Below, piece by piece: positions 42,639 to 51,110 of a stretch of DNA of 64,000 bases (positions are counted from its first letter, which is position 1; the number at the start of each line of letters is the position of its first letter). The stretch lies in the NCBI GenBank assembly GCA_964462525.1, contig CAYWWY010000010.1, positions 1 to 64,000 of the forward strand, read 5' to 3'. Origin of the DNA: CAYWWY01 sp964462525 (lineage in GTDB: Bacteria > Thermotogota > Thermotogae > MWEM01). A program made the position numbers and the translations under genes. A model generated the notes under the pieces. It ran no database searches and had not been told where the DNA came from. It saw only the letters and a list, made by a program, of their open reading frames with translations.

Positions 42639-43472
42639 ATGATTGAACTCCCCGAAGCAGTTGTCCTTGCCCGACAAATGAATCAGATACTTCCAAACGC
42701 CCTAATCTCTCATGTAACTCCCAATCATTCTCCCCATAAGTTCGCATGGTTTCATGATGATCCTGAGGAGTATCGCACTCTACTGATCGGAAAAACCTTT
42801 ATTCAAGCGCGTTATAAGGCTGGCATGGTTGAAACTCAATGGGATGAAGATACGATCCTTCTCTTTGCTGAAGGCGTAAATCTACGGTTTTTCGGTCCGG
42901 GAAAAACCGCGCCGGATAAGCATCAGCTTCTGATCCAATTTTCCGATGGGCGTATATTATGCGCATCCGTTCAAATGTACGGGGGCCTATGGGCTTTCCG
43001 TGCGGGTATGTTCGATAACCCCTACTACCGTTTGGCGCAGGAACGCAATAATCCCTTTTCTTCTGGATTCTCCGAGTCTTACTGGTTTGATCTAATCTGT
43101 AGAGAGGATGTTCAAAACCTCAGTGTCAAAGCCTTCCTTGCGACAGATCAAAGGATACCGGGTCTTGGAAACGGTGTTTTGCAGGATATACTCTTCCGTG
43201 CGCGGATCCACCCCAAAACAAAAGTACGGGATATTTCCGATCCAACACGCCATACCCTGTTCCATTCCGTCAAGGAAACGGTGAAAGAAATGGCAGAAAA
43301 GGATGGAAGAGATACAGAAAAAGACCTCTTCGGTGAAAAGGGTCGATATGCCACCAGAATGAGTCGCAATACCTTAGGAACCCCTTGTTCAATCTGTTCA
43401 AGCCCGATTCAGAAGAGCCAGTACCTCGGAGGGACAATCTATTTCTGTCCCATCTGTCAGAAACCTATCTGA
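42639..43472 (+). CDS. Fpg/Nei-family DNA glycosylase-like protein lacking Pro2
   Basis: The 277-residue protein follows the Fpg/Nei layout: N-terminal beta domain, helix-two-turn-helix (DQRIPGLGNGVLQDILF near residues 168-185), and C-terminal zinc finger (CSIC...CPIC, about 249-272). Canonical members start MPELPE with Pro2 as the catalytic nucleophile; this one starts MIELPE, so Pro2 is Ile. The Glu that normally follows is kept. I think this is a divergent branch with altered or lost glycosylase activity. The start seems right because the homology begins at residue 1. Confidence 0.82.
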   Translation: MIELPEAVVLARQMNQILPNALISHVTPNHSPHKFAWFHDDPEEYRTLLIGKTFIQARYKAGMVETQWDEDTILLFAEGVNLRFFGPGKTAPDKHQLLIQFSDGRILCASVQMYGGLWAFRAGMFDNPYYRLAQERNNPFSSGFSESYWFDLICREDVQNLSVKAFLATDQRIPGLGNGVLQDILFRARIHPKTKVRDISDPTRHTLFHSVKETVKEMAEKDGRDTEKDLFGEKGRYATRMSRNTLGTPCSICSSPIQKSQYLGGTIYFCPICQKPI

Positions 43473-43496
43473 TCTTTTACGGAGAGGAGCAAGAAC

Positions 43497-44459
43497 ATGA
43501 GAAAAGTCCGTTGGGGAATTTTGGGAACGGCTAGAATCGCATTCAAAGCCTTTCTTCCTGGCCTTCAGAATGCAAATAACGGTGTGATGGTGGGTATCGC
43601 CGGGCGCTCAAAGGATAAGGTGCGTCAGTTTATCCAACATTTTCCTGCTCTGAACCCCTATTCTTCCTATGATGATCTGCTTCGCGATGATCAGATCGAT
43701 GCTGTGTATATTCCATTGCCAAATTCCATGCATTTGGAATGGACATTGAAAGCTCTTGAACAAGGAAAAGCGGTATTATGCGAAAAACCGCTTGTGCTCC
43801 ATGCTGAAGAGATCAAGTTGATCCAGAAGGCATCGAGAGAACATAAGAAACCAGTAATGGAAGCTTTTGCCTATCGCCACAACCCATTAGTTCATGAGAT
43901 CAAAAAGGCAATCAACTCGAATGAGATTGGTGATCTGCGCCAGATCATCTCTGCGTTTACTTTTCCTTTACTCAACAGACCGAATGACATTCGCTTATCT
44001 CCCGCGCTTGGTGGGGGCGCGACCTACGATGTTGGGTGCTATCCGATTCACCTTATGCGAACCCTTACTTCTCAAGAACCTCTGAATGTTCAAAGCAGAG
44101 GAGTAATCAAATCCGGTGTTGACCTTTCTGTTTCGGTTATGATCGATTTTCCTCAATCAATTACCGGTTTTTTTCACTGTGGGTTTGATCAACCATTTCG
44201 GATGGTTTGCGAAGTGTCGGGTACAGAAGGGATTTTGGTTACTGAAGTGCCCTTTAACCACCAAGGTCGTTTGAATTATCGGATTCGCAAGAATAACGAA
44301 GGATGGGAAGACCGATGGATTGAAAGCCTCAGCAACTATCAATTAGAAGCGGAGCAATTTGGCCGAGTCCTTCTAGACGGGGAAACCCCATTGATTCCTT
44401 TGGAGGACTCATATCATAACGCGCGGGTGATCGACATGGTCTTGCAAGGGATCCATTGA
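43497..44459 (+). CDS. Gfo/Idh/MocA-family oxidoreductase
   Basis: The 320-residue protein has the N-terminal Rossmann motif WGILGTARIA, the conserved CEKPLVL segment near 96-102 and a C-terminal domain with GGGATYDVGCYPIH (family Asp/His region). Such enzymes oxidise or reduce sugars, inositol or related compounds with NAD(P). The substrate cannot be told. It is the last gene of the + series starting with ferritin; 24 bp separate it from the glycosylase-like gene. Confidence 0.88.
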   Translation: MRKVRWGILGTARIAFKAFLPGLQNANNGVMVGIAGRSKDKVRQFIQHFPALNPYSSYDDLLRDDQIDAVYIPLPNSMHLEWTLKALEQGKAVLCEKPLVLHAEEIKLIQKASREHKKPVMEAFAYRHNPLVHEIKKAINSNEIGDLRQIISAFTFPLLNRPNDIRLSPALGGGATYDVGCYPIHLMRTLTSQEPLNVQSRGVIKSGVDLSVSVMIDFPQSITGFFHCGFDQPFRMVCEVSGTEGILVTEVPFNHQGRLNYRIRKNNEGWEDRWIESLSNYQLEAEQFGRVLLDGETPLIPLEDSYHNARVIDMVLQGIH

Positions 44460-44542
44460 TCGCTGTATCCTTGTCGATTCTGCGAAAAGGTCAATGAAGC
44501 CCACCCTTTGCCAGTTTCTTTCTTTTTCTTCTTGGTATCACT

Positions 44543-45844
44543 TCATGGGCCTTTTAGTACTGTGATCGACTCGAAGTGCCCTGTATGGGGGAACATATCC
44601 AAACCCTGAACGTGATCCAGCAAAAAGCCGGAGTCGGTAAGTAATTTAAGGTCTCTCGTCAATGAGGCAGGATCACACGATACGTAGATCATTCGTTTTG
44701 GACGAATCCGAATAATCTCCGATATAACCTCTTTTTCGACTCCGGATTTTGGCGGATCCATTATAATCGTATCCCATCGATTCTGGGGTTGAGATCGCAA
44801 AAAAGTGGCGCACTTGGCTGATTCTGCTTTCATCGCCGGTATATTGTTGACTTTGGCGTTTTTTCGCGCAGCGGATACGGATGCCTTATTCAGTTCCACC
44901 GTCACGATCTCTCGGACCAGTGAACCAAAGAACACCGAGAACAAACCGACACCGCCGTACAAATCCAATACTCTTTCTTTTGGCGTTGGACTCCAGAGCG
45001 CTTTGATCGTTTCCAATACCATTTCTGCAACAGGTACATTGATTTGAAAGAAAGAGGTGGATGGAATGATGTATCGAAATCCGCAAATGGTTTCTTCCAA
45101 GAACGGTTCTCCAATGAGAGGTACAGCGCGCCCATCTAATGCTGCCTTTCGACCAGAGTGTATGACATATGTAACCGATGAAAGAACTGGAAACCGATTG
45201 GCAATCATTTGCGCTGCCCTTTCAATTCGACGATCCGGGTTTTTTAATCCAACCCAAATCAATGCAATCGCTCCAGTTGATTTCGATATACGCAACACTG
45301 TATGAGTCGTTTCGGTTAGGTTTTGGAAATCTCCCTTTGATAGTTCCTTTAGGATTCGCCCGAATACTTTAGGAGCGACTTTGCAACCTTCCGGTATGAC
45401 TCCGCGAAAACCAAATCTTGAATGAAGACATATTCGATAGCCCGAATCCGTTTTCTGATGAAAGTATTCCATCTTATTCCGATAATGATGCAATTCCGGA
45501 GAACCCACAAAAGGCTGACAGAAAGGGGTAAGGTCTATACCCAACGTTCGTAGAAACTGCTCCTCCAGGATTTTTTGTTTGGCTTGAATCTGGCTCTCAT
45601 ATTCATAGTCCAACCAATCACATCCACCACATTCGTTCCAAACGCCGCATACAGGACCTGAACGTTTTGGAGATCGATAAATAAAACTGCAGATCCTCCC
45701 GAATCGAAAATCTTTCCGCTCACGGGTAATTTCGACATCGACGATTTCCCCAGGGTATCCCCGATCGATGAATACAATTCGGCCTTCCTCATCTCTTCCC
45801 ATCCCTTGCCCACCATGAACCATCTTTTCAATGACCACTTCCAT
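44543..45844 (-). CDS. TrmA/RlmD-type RNA (uracil-5)-methyltransferase
   Basis: The 433-residue protein (ATG at 45844; a TTG at 45853 overlapping the pyrF stop is an alternative) has an N-terminal TRAM domain, a cysteine cluster CGVWNECGGCDW plus a later Cys in PEGCKVAP for a 4Fe-4S cluster, the SAM motif LDLYGGVGLFS, DPPKSGVEKE, and the catalytic VSCDPASL. It would methylate U in 23S rRNA or tRNA using SAM. Target site cannot be told. It is the last gene of the long - strand series. Confidence 0.9.
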   Translation of the reverse strand: MEVVIEKMVHGGQGMGRDEEGRIVFIDRGYPGEIVDVEITRERKDFRFGRICSFIYRSPKRSGPVCGVWNECGGCDWLDYEYESQIQAKQKILEEQFLRTLGIDLTPFCQPFVGSPELHHYRNKMEYFHQKTDSGYRICLHSRFGFRGVIPEGCKVAPKVFGRILKELSKGDFQNLTETTHTVLRISKSTGAIALIWVGLKNPDRRIERAAQMIANRFPVLSSVTYVIHSGRKAALDGRAVPLIGEPFLEETICGFRYIIPSTSFFQINVPVAEMVLETIKALWSPTPKERVLDLYGGVGLFSVFFGSLVREIVTVELNKASVSAARKNAKVNNIPAMKAESAKCATFLRSQPQNRWDTIIMDPPKSGVEKEVISEIIRIRPKRMIYVSCDPASLTRDLKLLTDSGFLLDHVQGLDMFPHTGHFESITVLKGP

Positions 45845-45849
45845 ACGAA

Positions 45850-46632
45850 TCAATATTGGTGAGGATCAGGACTTGTAAGGTGATAAAACTCCCGAACAGA
45901 TTGAAGGATGTTATCCGAAAAAAGAACCGCCTTAGAAACATGTACGATAAACCGTTCATAATGCGGTTTTCGTTTTAAAGAGGCAACGCTGCCTCCTTGT
46001 TGGCCCAATCCAGGCAACAAGACAAGTCCGTCGTTTTCTTCCAACGCTTGGATGATCTCGATCTCATTCAAACCTCCCAATACCATACCCAGATTGTCGA
46101 AGGATTTTCTCCAAAACCGAATTTTCCGGGCTACTTGAAGGGACAGCATAAACTCTTTGGGAACTCGTTCAAAATCTTCCGCAGTCGAATTGCTTGTCAT
46201 CGTTAAAACAAAGCAATACTTTCCTCGATCTTTCACAAAAGGTTCAATCCCATCCCAACCCACATACGGATTCGCGGTAACTGCATCCGCCTTCATGATT
46301 GCAAAAGCGAATTCAGCCCATGTATCCGCAGAAGGGGGTGGTTCTCCAAAGTTTCCATCCAAAATCCATGGAATATTATCCGGTATTCTGCGCGTAATCT
46401 GTTGCATAAGTTTCAACCCTTCAATGCCCCATGAAAGGAATGCCGAAAGCTTCAGTTTGTATACACATACGTAGGGGTGTGTTGTATCGATGACATTCTG
46501 AGCAAACCCCAGCGGATCCCTTTCTTTAAAATCGGATGAAAATATGTCAAGCCCTAGGCATAGGTGGGACCCATTTTTTCTTTGGATTTCTTTGATCTGT
46601 TCGAAAAAAGTCACTTTTTGCCTCCTCTCCAT
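45850..46632 (-). CDS. PyrF-like protein (OMP decarboxylase type 2 family) with altered catalytic residues
   Basis: The 260-residue protein has the shape of type 2 orotidine-5'-phosphate decarboxylase: CLGLDIF near 25, YKLKLSAFLSWG near 58-69, DAVTANPYVGWDGIEPF, LTMTSNSTAEDF, and LLPGLGQQGG. But the catalytic D-x-K-x-x-D motif (usually DAKRGDI) reads LDGNFGEP here: D92 is kept, the Lys is N94 and the second Asp is E97. The late Arg of the phosphate site also looks replaced by Lys (HVSKAV). Without the Lys, decarboxylase activity should be lost or changed. It could be a paralogue binding another phosphorylated ligand. It sits between an unknown gene and the RNA methyltransferase gene, not with pyr genes. 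Confidence 0.8.
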   Translation of the reverse strand: MERRQKVTFFEQIKEIQRKNGSHLCLGLDIFSSDFKERDPLGFAQNVIDTTHPYVCVYKLKLSAFLSWGIEGLKLMQQITRRIPDNIPWILDGNFGEPPPSADTWAEFAFAIMKADAVTANPYVGWDGIEPFVKDRGKYCFVLTMTSNSTAEDFERVPKEFMLSLQVARKIRFWRKSFDNLGMVLGGLNEIEIIQALEENDGLVLLPGLGQQGGSVASLKRKPHYERFIVHVSKAVLFSDNILQSVREFYHLTSPDPHQY

Positions 46633-46636
46633 TGGA

Positions 46637-48229
46637 TTACTGATCAGGATATCGTTCTAAGAATTGTTGGACTGACAAAACAGGAACACCACTGCTTTTT
46701 GCGATTGGAGCCAAGTACTCATAGTCCTGATCCAACACGGCCAGATTTGGTTGATAGGCAAGGCTATCTCGAAGACGGAAGTGGTGTTTAAGCGCCAAAC
46801 TCTTCGCTTTCTCGAATAACTCGGAATTATCGGTTATAATGGAAATAATCGGTTCTGAAGCGCCCCCTTGCTCATGAGCTACTTGCTGTGTGTGGATTGG
46901 TTCGGGGGATAAGCTTTCTTCTGATTCTTCCTTCCCATCAGAGCCAGATTCCTCAATTTTTTTCGGTTCTGTAAACCCAATCAATAAGTCCTGCAGCAAG
47001 TCTTCCTTTTCGTTGATTTCGGTAGGAGGGACTACGAATTGATCCTCACTATCCTCTGAGGTTGTGATTCCTTCCGAAAGCGAATCATCGGGTTCCTTCA
47101 CAATCATCCCCTCCAGTGCTCCAGGGTCTTCTGGATCTTTGTCCTGCAATCGGCTGCTTCTTTCTGACTCAGATGGGTTGTATGGGTCAAGAATCTGTCC
47201 TTCATCGTGTTCTGGCTGCTCATAAGTATTTGCTACCGTAGGCAATTCCGGTTGTTCAATGGTTTCATCCTCAGTTGGATCCTCCAATGGCTGGACAGGG
47301 AGGACCGTGGAGATCCTTCGGTCTGTTCGAACTCCATCCATTATCCAAATGATTTCTTGCTCATTGAGAAAGGGATATCGAGCGTGCAGTTCTTGCTCAA
47401 TCTCATCTCGCGAATTGGAACCGGATGATCCTTTTTCGCACAGTTGCTTCAAATCCAACCACATTTCCGGAAAAAAAGACCAGATGCCATTGACCGTTTG
47501 AAATACTTCCGGGTATAGGGATTGGAAAATTTTGGAAGTTTGTTGTGGGTCATCGATTGAAAAGTACCGTTTGAAATGAATGGATTTCAACTCGGAAATA
47601 GGGAAAACCAGTGATCGGATATCCTCAAGAAAACAAGAAACAGCAGAATAAATGGATTTTTTCGGATCTTCTTCTTTCATTTTCTCTTTCCGGAGTTTTC
47701 CTTTTCCATCGATTTCAGGAGCTGCTGTTGATTGCATCATATAATGATTGAAAACAGAAGAGGTGATCAATAATCCTTTTCCTGGAAGGAGATAGCGTTT
47801 ATATACGTTCAAAGCAATCGGTTTTCCTCGCGATCCCTGATCAAACCGAATCAACACTGTCTGGGAGGAAATGGTTCGAATCAAGGCCTGCTCATCCACT
47901 TGGTCCATATGAGAGACAGACTGTAAGGCTCGCTGAACCTCTGTTTCTGAAAGGATAAAGGGAAGCGCGCAAAACGCAGTTTGAAAGTTGACCATAAGAT
48001 CGTCTTTAGAGAGAAACACCGGAAGATGATCTTTCGAAGTTCCCACCCTGACAAAATTGGAATGCTCCGATAGAAAGGCTTCTTCCACCATTGCACCAAA
48101 GATCTGTTGGAACTCGGGGCTTTTCCAAGGAATCTTTTTCATCAACTCTTTTACAGAAAATGGGCTTTTCAGGGATTGCGTGTGTTGGATAACGAATTCT
48201 TGAAATCGTTTGATCAAGGCTTTTTCCAT
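46637..48229 (-). CDS. Large multi-segment protein of unknown function with acidic linker
   Basis: The 530-residue protein is not recognised. Residues about 1-120 and 200-310 look like winged-helix-type helical segments (FSVKELMKKIPWKSPEF..., later YPFLNEQEIIWIMDGV). Residues about 315-455 are acidic, Pro/Glu/Asp-rich and probably disordered. The last 75 residues form a compact domain (IISIITDNSELFEKAKSLALKHH...LAVLDQDYEYLAPIAKSSGVPVLSV), reminiscent of a PIN-like or Rossmann-type fragment. It overlaps the nuclease gene upstream by 16 bp, so the two are coupled and may work together on nucleic acid. Confidence 0.62.
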   Translation of the reverse strand: MEKALIKRFQEFVIQHTQSLKSPFSVKELMKKIPWKSPEFQQIFGAMVEEAFLSEHSNFVRVGTSKDHLPVFLSKDDLMVNFQTAFCALPFILSETEVQRALQSVSHMDQVDEQALIRTISSQTVLIRFDQGSRGKPIALNVYKRYLLPGKGLLITSSVFNHYMMQSTAAPEIDGKGKLRKEKMKEEDPKKSIYSAVSCFLEDIRSLVFPISELKSIHFKRYFSIDDPQQTSKIFQSLYPEVFQTVNGIWSFFPEMWLDLKQLCEKGSSGSNSRDEIEQELHARYPFLNEQEIIWIMDGVRTDRRISTVLPVQPLEDPTEDETIEQPELPTVANTYEQPEHDEGQILDPYNPSESERSSRLQDKDPEDPGALEGMIVKEPDDSLSEGITTSEDSEDQFVVPPTEINEKEDLLQDLLIGFTEPKKIEESGSDGKEESEESLSPEPIHTQQVAHEQGGASEPIISIITDNSELFEKAKSLALKHHFRLRDSLAYQPNLAVLDQDYEYLAPIAKSSGVPVLSVQQFLERYPDQ

Positions 48230-49692
48230 TCGATCACTTCCTTTCTACCGTCTGATTTGACTCTTTCTGGGAATACAGGTTCCAGATTGCTCAGCAAAAG
48301 CTCCAGATCTTGTTCGGATACCCTTCGGAACTCTTGCCGGAACTGGTCGGGGTTTTCGAGCCAATCCTTAACAAGAGCGGTCGATCGGCAATCGTCTTCA
48401 TTATACTGGATGATTGATTCCAAATGCATGGGATTTCCCGTGTTTTTCCATCTTCGAAACTCGACGATCGAACCTTTCCCATCCAATGGCATTCTCCATA
48501 CAAAATCGAGCCATTTCGATACGGACTTGAGGGAATAGGTCTTAAGAGGGAGAATCACACATCTACGCAAACATTCGTAGACGTCAAAAAAAGCAATCCC
48601 TTCCATTGAAATACCGCAGAGCTCTTCCATATGTCTCATAATTCGTGTTTCATAGTCGTAGTAATGATAAACAGTCGCTTGAGATTGGTGAAAATAGCGG
48701 ATCACCTGTTTTCCCAATTCGATCAATTCAGATTCTTCCTGAGCGAGGAACGAATGATATTGATTCTCTTTTTGGTCATAGACCCCAAAGAGATACGGAT
48801 ATTGATCGGCTTCGATATCAAAAAACAGACCTGGTTTGCCATCATTAGGAATCATCATCCGAGGGTCGTCAAAAAACATTGCTTCATTTCGGAGAAAAGC
48901 AAATGATTGCGCTTTAACCCGCTCAATCCCTCGGTGTTCCTTTTTTATCTCCTCTGTGATCTCCATGCGAGATACATCATGAATGGTGTATATCTGTTTT
49001 TCTTCCAAAGAAGACGCCATTTTTTCTCCAACTCCGCGCAACTCTTTGGGAGAAGCCAAATGGATCCTTTCCATTCCTTCAGCCAAACAAGCTTTTTCAT
49101 AAGGGCAAAGGTGACAAAACCGGATGGAACCGTTCCGGTGCGGTGGTACTTCCATTTCCAAAAGGCTCGCCATTTGATCCAAAAAAGCAGAGATGTCTTC
49201 CGCAGGCGCAATCGATTCGATCGAGTCTTGAAAGTAAAACAAATTTTTCGGTTCAATCGGAATTTGGTTCATTTTCAAAATATACCGATTCCAAGAGGCG
49301 AGCATCCGGTGGCGAGGAAGGTTCTTTCGAGAAAAACGGACCATGATCTGTGAGTACTCGTCTCTTTCGAGAACCCGGAACCCCCAAAGCAATGCATGGG
49401 GTGTTGCTTCCATGTGGATTTTTCCATGAATCCAAGTTAATTGGGGGCGGATAACGGATTGACGTCTTCTCAGGGCTTTATGGGTCTTATCCTCATCCCA
49501 ACCCATATCTATATAACTATAGGTGCCCAGATATCTTTTTAATTCGAGAATACGGTCTTCTTCTATGGCGCGTTCTCTTTGCGGATCATACTGTGTTTGA
49601 TTACGCATATGAAAATATAACCACCGTTTGCAGGTGTAGAAATAAAAAAGTTCATTGGCTCCGATTTTCCAAGATGGACATGTAGGCATCAT
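48214..49692 (-). CDS. TM0106-family RecB/Cas4-like nuclease with RNase H-like domain
   Basis: The 492-residue protein joins an N-terminal Cas4/RecB-like region (about 1-215) and a C-terminal RNase H-like DEDD exonuclease domain (about 285-480). Cysteines TCKRWLY (about residue 21) and CHLCPYEKAC (about 193-202) suggest a Fe-S cluster. DEDD marks are FFDIEADQY, YHYYDYET and YNEDDCRS. A helix-hairpin-helix-like piece (LRGVGEKMASSL) joins the parts. The usual D...ExK nuclease residues of the first region are not obvious; it reads HMEATPHALLWGFRVLERDEYSQ, so that active site may be inactive. Role: likely DNA repair or processing; the family is untested. Confidence 0.78.
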   Translation of the reverse strand: MMPTCPSWKIGANELFYFYTCKRWLYFHMRNQTQYDPQRERAIEEDRILELKRYLGTYSYIDMGWDEDKTHKALRRRQSVIRPQLTWIHGKIHMEATPHALLWGFRVLERDEYSQIMVRFSRKNLPRHRMLASWNRYILKMNQIPIEPKNLFYFQDSIESIAPAEDISAFLDQMASLLEMEVPPHRNGSIRFCHLCPYEKACLAEGMERIHLASPKELRGVGEKMASSLEEKQIYTIHDVSRMEITEEIKKEHRGIERVKAQSFAFLRNEAMFFDDPRMMIPNDGKPGLFFDIEADQYPYLFGVYDQKENQYHSFLAQEESELIELGKQVIRYFHQSQATVYHYYDYETRIMRHMEELCGISMEGIAFFDVYECLRRCVILPLKTYSLKSVSKWLDFVWRMPLDGKGSIVEFRRWKNTGNPMHLESIIQYNEDDCRSTALVKDWLENPDQFRQEFRRVSEQDLELLLSNLEPVFPERVKSDGRKEVIEWKKP

Positions 49693-51104
49693 TATTTACC
49701 CACGCAAAAGCGCGAAAATAGAGTATGAACCAAATCTTCCGTATATGTTCGGCCTGTCATAATGTCCAAATACGCGACTGCTTTCCTGAGTAAGTCGCCC
49801 AAACAGTCCAAAAGAGCTTCCTCGTCAAGCGCGGAGAGAAATGCCCAAAGAATCTCTTCGATTTCCATTACTAGATCACAATGCTGTTGTAGGGTAACTG
49901 CAGGTACGGTTTCTCCGGGAAGCAAGGAATTGGCTTGGGAAATGATCGCTTCCTCCAACTCTTTTATCCCGTTTCCATGCAAAGCGGATACCAACAGGAT
50001 ATTTCCATAAGGAGCCAATTGCCGCAAATAGCCTCGTATATGCTCCTGCTCTTGGGCATAAGGGATGGTATCGGTTTTGTTTAAAACAATCAAATGGGGT
50101 TTGGTTCGAATGAATTCTAGGGTTTCAAAATCTTCCAGCTGGATTGGCTCTTGTGAATCCAGCAAATATATAACCAATTCTGCTCGATCTATCCATTCTC
50201 TGGTTTTCCGAATGCCCTTTTTCTCCACAGATTCTTCTGTATTCCGGATTCCTGCCGTATCGACTAAATGAATCATTACTCCATTTATACGCAACATCTC
50301 TTCAATATAATCTCGTGTTGTGCCTGGTTCTGGAGACACCAGCACTCTATCTTTTTTTAGGAGTTGATTCATAAGGCTTGACTTTCCAACATTAGGACGT
50401 CCAGCAATGACAGTAAGAATACCATCTCTCGCGCGTATCATCCTCTTTGAATCGGCCCGCATTCTTCGGATGATTTCGATTCTTTCCACGATCGTTTTAC
50501 GGATTTCGGATCGATCCCAACTCTCTTGTCCCTCGTAAAAGGCTTCCTCTGGGTCATCGAATTGTATCTCAATGGATGAAGCAATATCTAGGATTGTTTG
50601 GCGTATTTCGCTAATTTGCTCGGAAAGAACCCCACGCAGAACTTGCGAAAATCCATTGGTCGCCAACGGTGATACGGTTTGGATGAGATCATGGATTGCT
50701 TGCGCTTGGATTAAGTCCACTTTTCCATTCACAAACCCCCGGAAGGTAAACTCGCCCGGTCTGGCGCTCCGGACGCCAAAATGATGAAAACAATCTAAAA
50801 TCCGCTCCACTACCCCGTATCCACCATGACAGAATAACTCAATCAGTTCTTCACCGGTAGGGGAAGAGTCTTTTGCATATTTAGTAATTTGGGCTTCATC
50901 AACTGGTTGCATATTATGATCAAAAAACCATCCATAAACCATCTTCCTTGGCTCAACAAAGCGAAATACAGAACCATTGGGCTTCCGGAAGAATTCTTTT
51001 GTGATCTCCCATGCTCTCGTTCCACTGATCCGAATCACAGCAAGAGCGGATACCCCCTTTGGGGTAGCAAGCGCAACAATTGTATCGCCTAACCCACCAA
51101 TCAA
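49692..51104 (-). CDS. mnmE: tRNA modification GTPase MnmE
   Basis: The 470-residue protein has the complete MnmE order: tetrahydrofolate-binding N-terminus (DTIVALATPKGVSALAVIRISG), helical domain, G domain near 225-375 (GRPNVGKSSLMN, LVDTAGIRN, LNKTDT) and the C-terminal FCVGK motif. With MnmG it modifies U34 of tRNAs. The start is TTG at 51104, six bases after the argS stop, behind GGAAAGGA. MnmG is not in the window. Confidence 0.95.
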   Translation of the reverse strand: MIGGLGDTIVALATPKGVSALAVIRISGTRAWEITKEFFRKPNGSVFRFVEPRKMVYGWFFDHNMQPVDEAQITKYAKDSSPTGEELIELFCHGGYGVVERILDCFHHFGVRSARPGEFTFRGFVNGKVDLIQAQAIHDLIQTVSPLATNGFSQVLRGVLSEQISEIRQTILDIASSIEIQFDDPEEAFYEGQESWDRSEIRKTIVERIEIIRRMRADSKRMIRARDGILTVIAGRPNVGKSSLMNQLLKKDRVLVSPEPGTTRDYIEEMLRINGVMIHLVDTAGIRNTEESVEKKGIRKTREWIDRAELVIYLLDSQEPIQLEDFETLEFIRTKPHLIVLNKTDTIPYAQEQEHIRGYLRQLAPYGNILLVSALHGNGIKELEEAIISQANSLLPGETVPAVTLQQHCDLVMEIEEILWAFLSALDEEALLDCLGDLLRKAVAYLDIMTGRTYTEDLVHTLFSRFCVGK

Positions 51105-51110
51105 CCGTTC

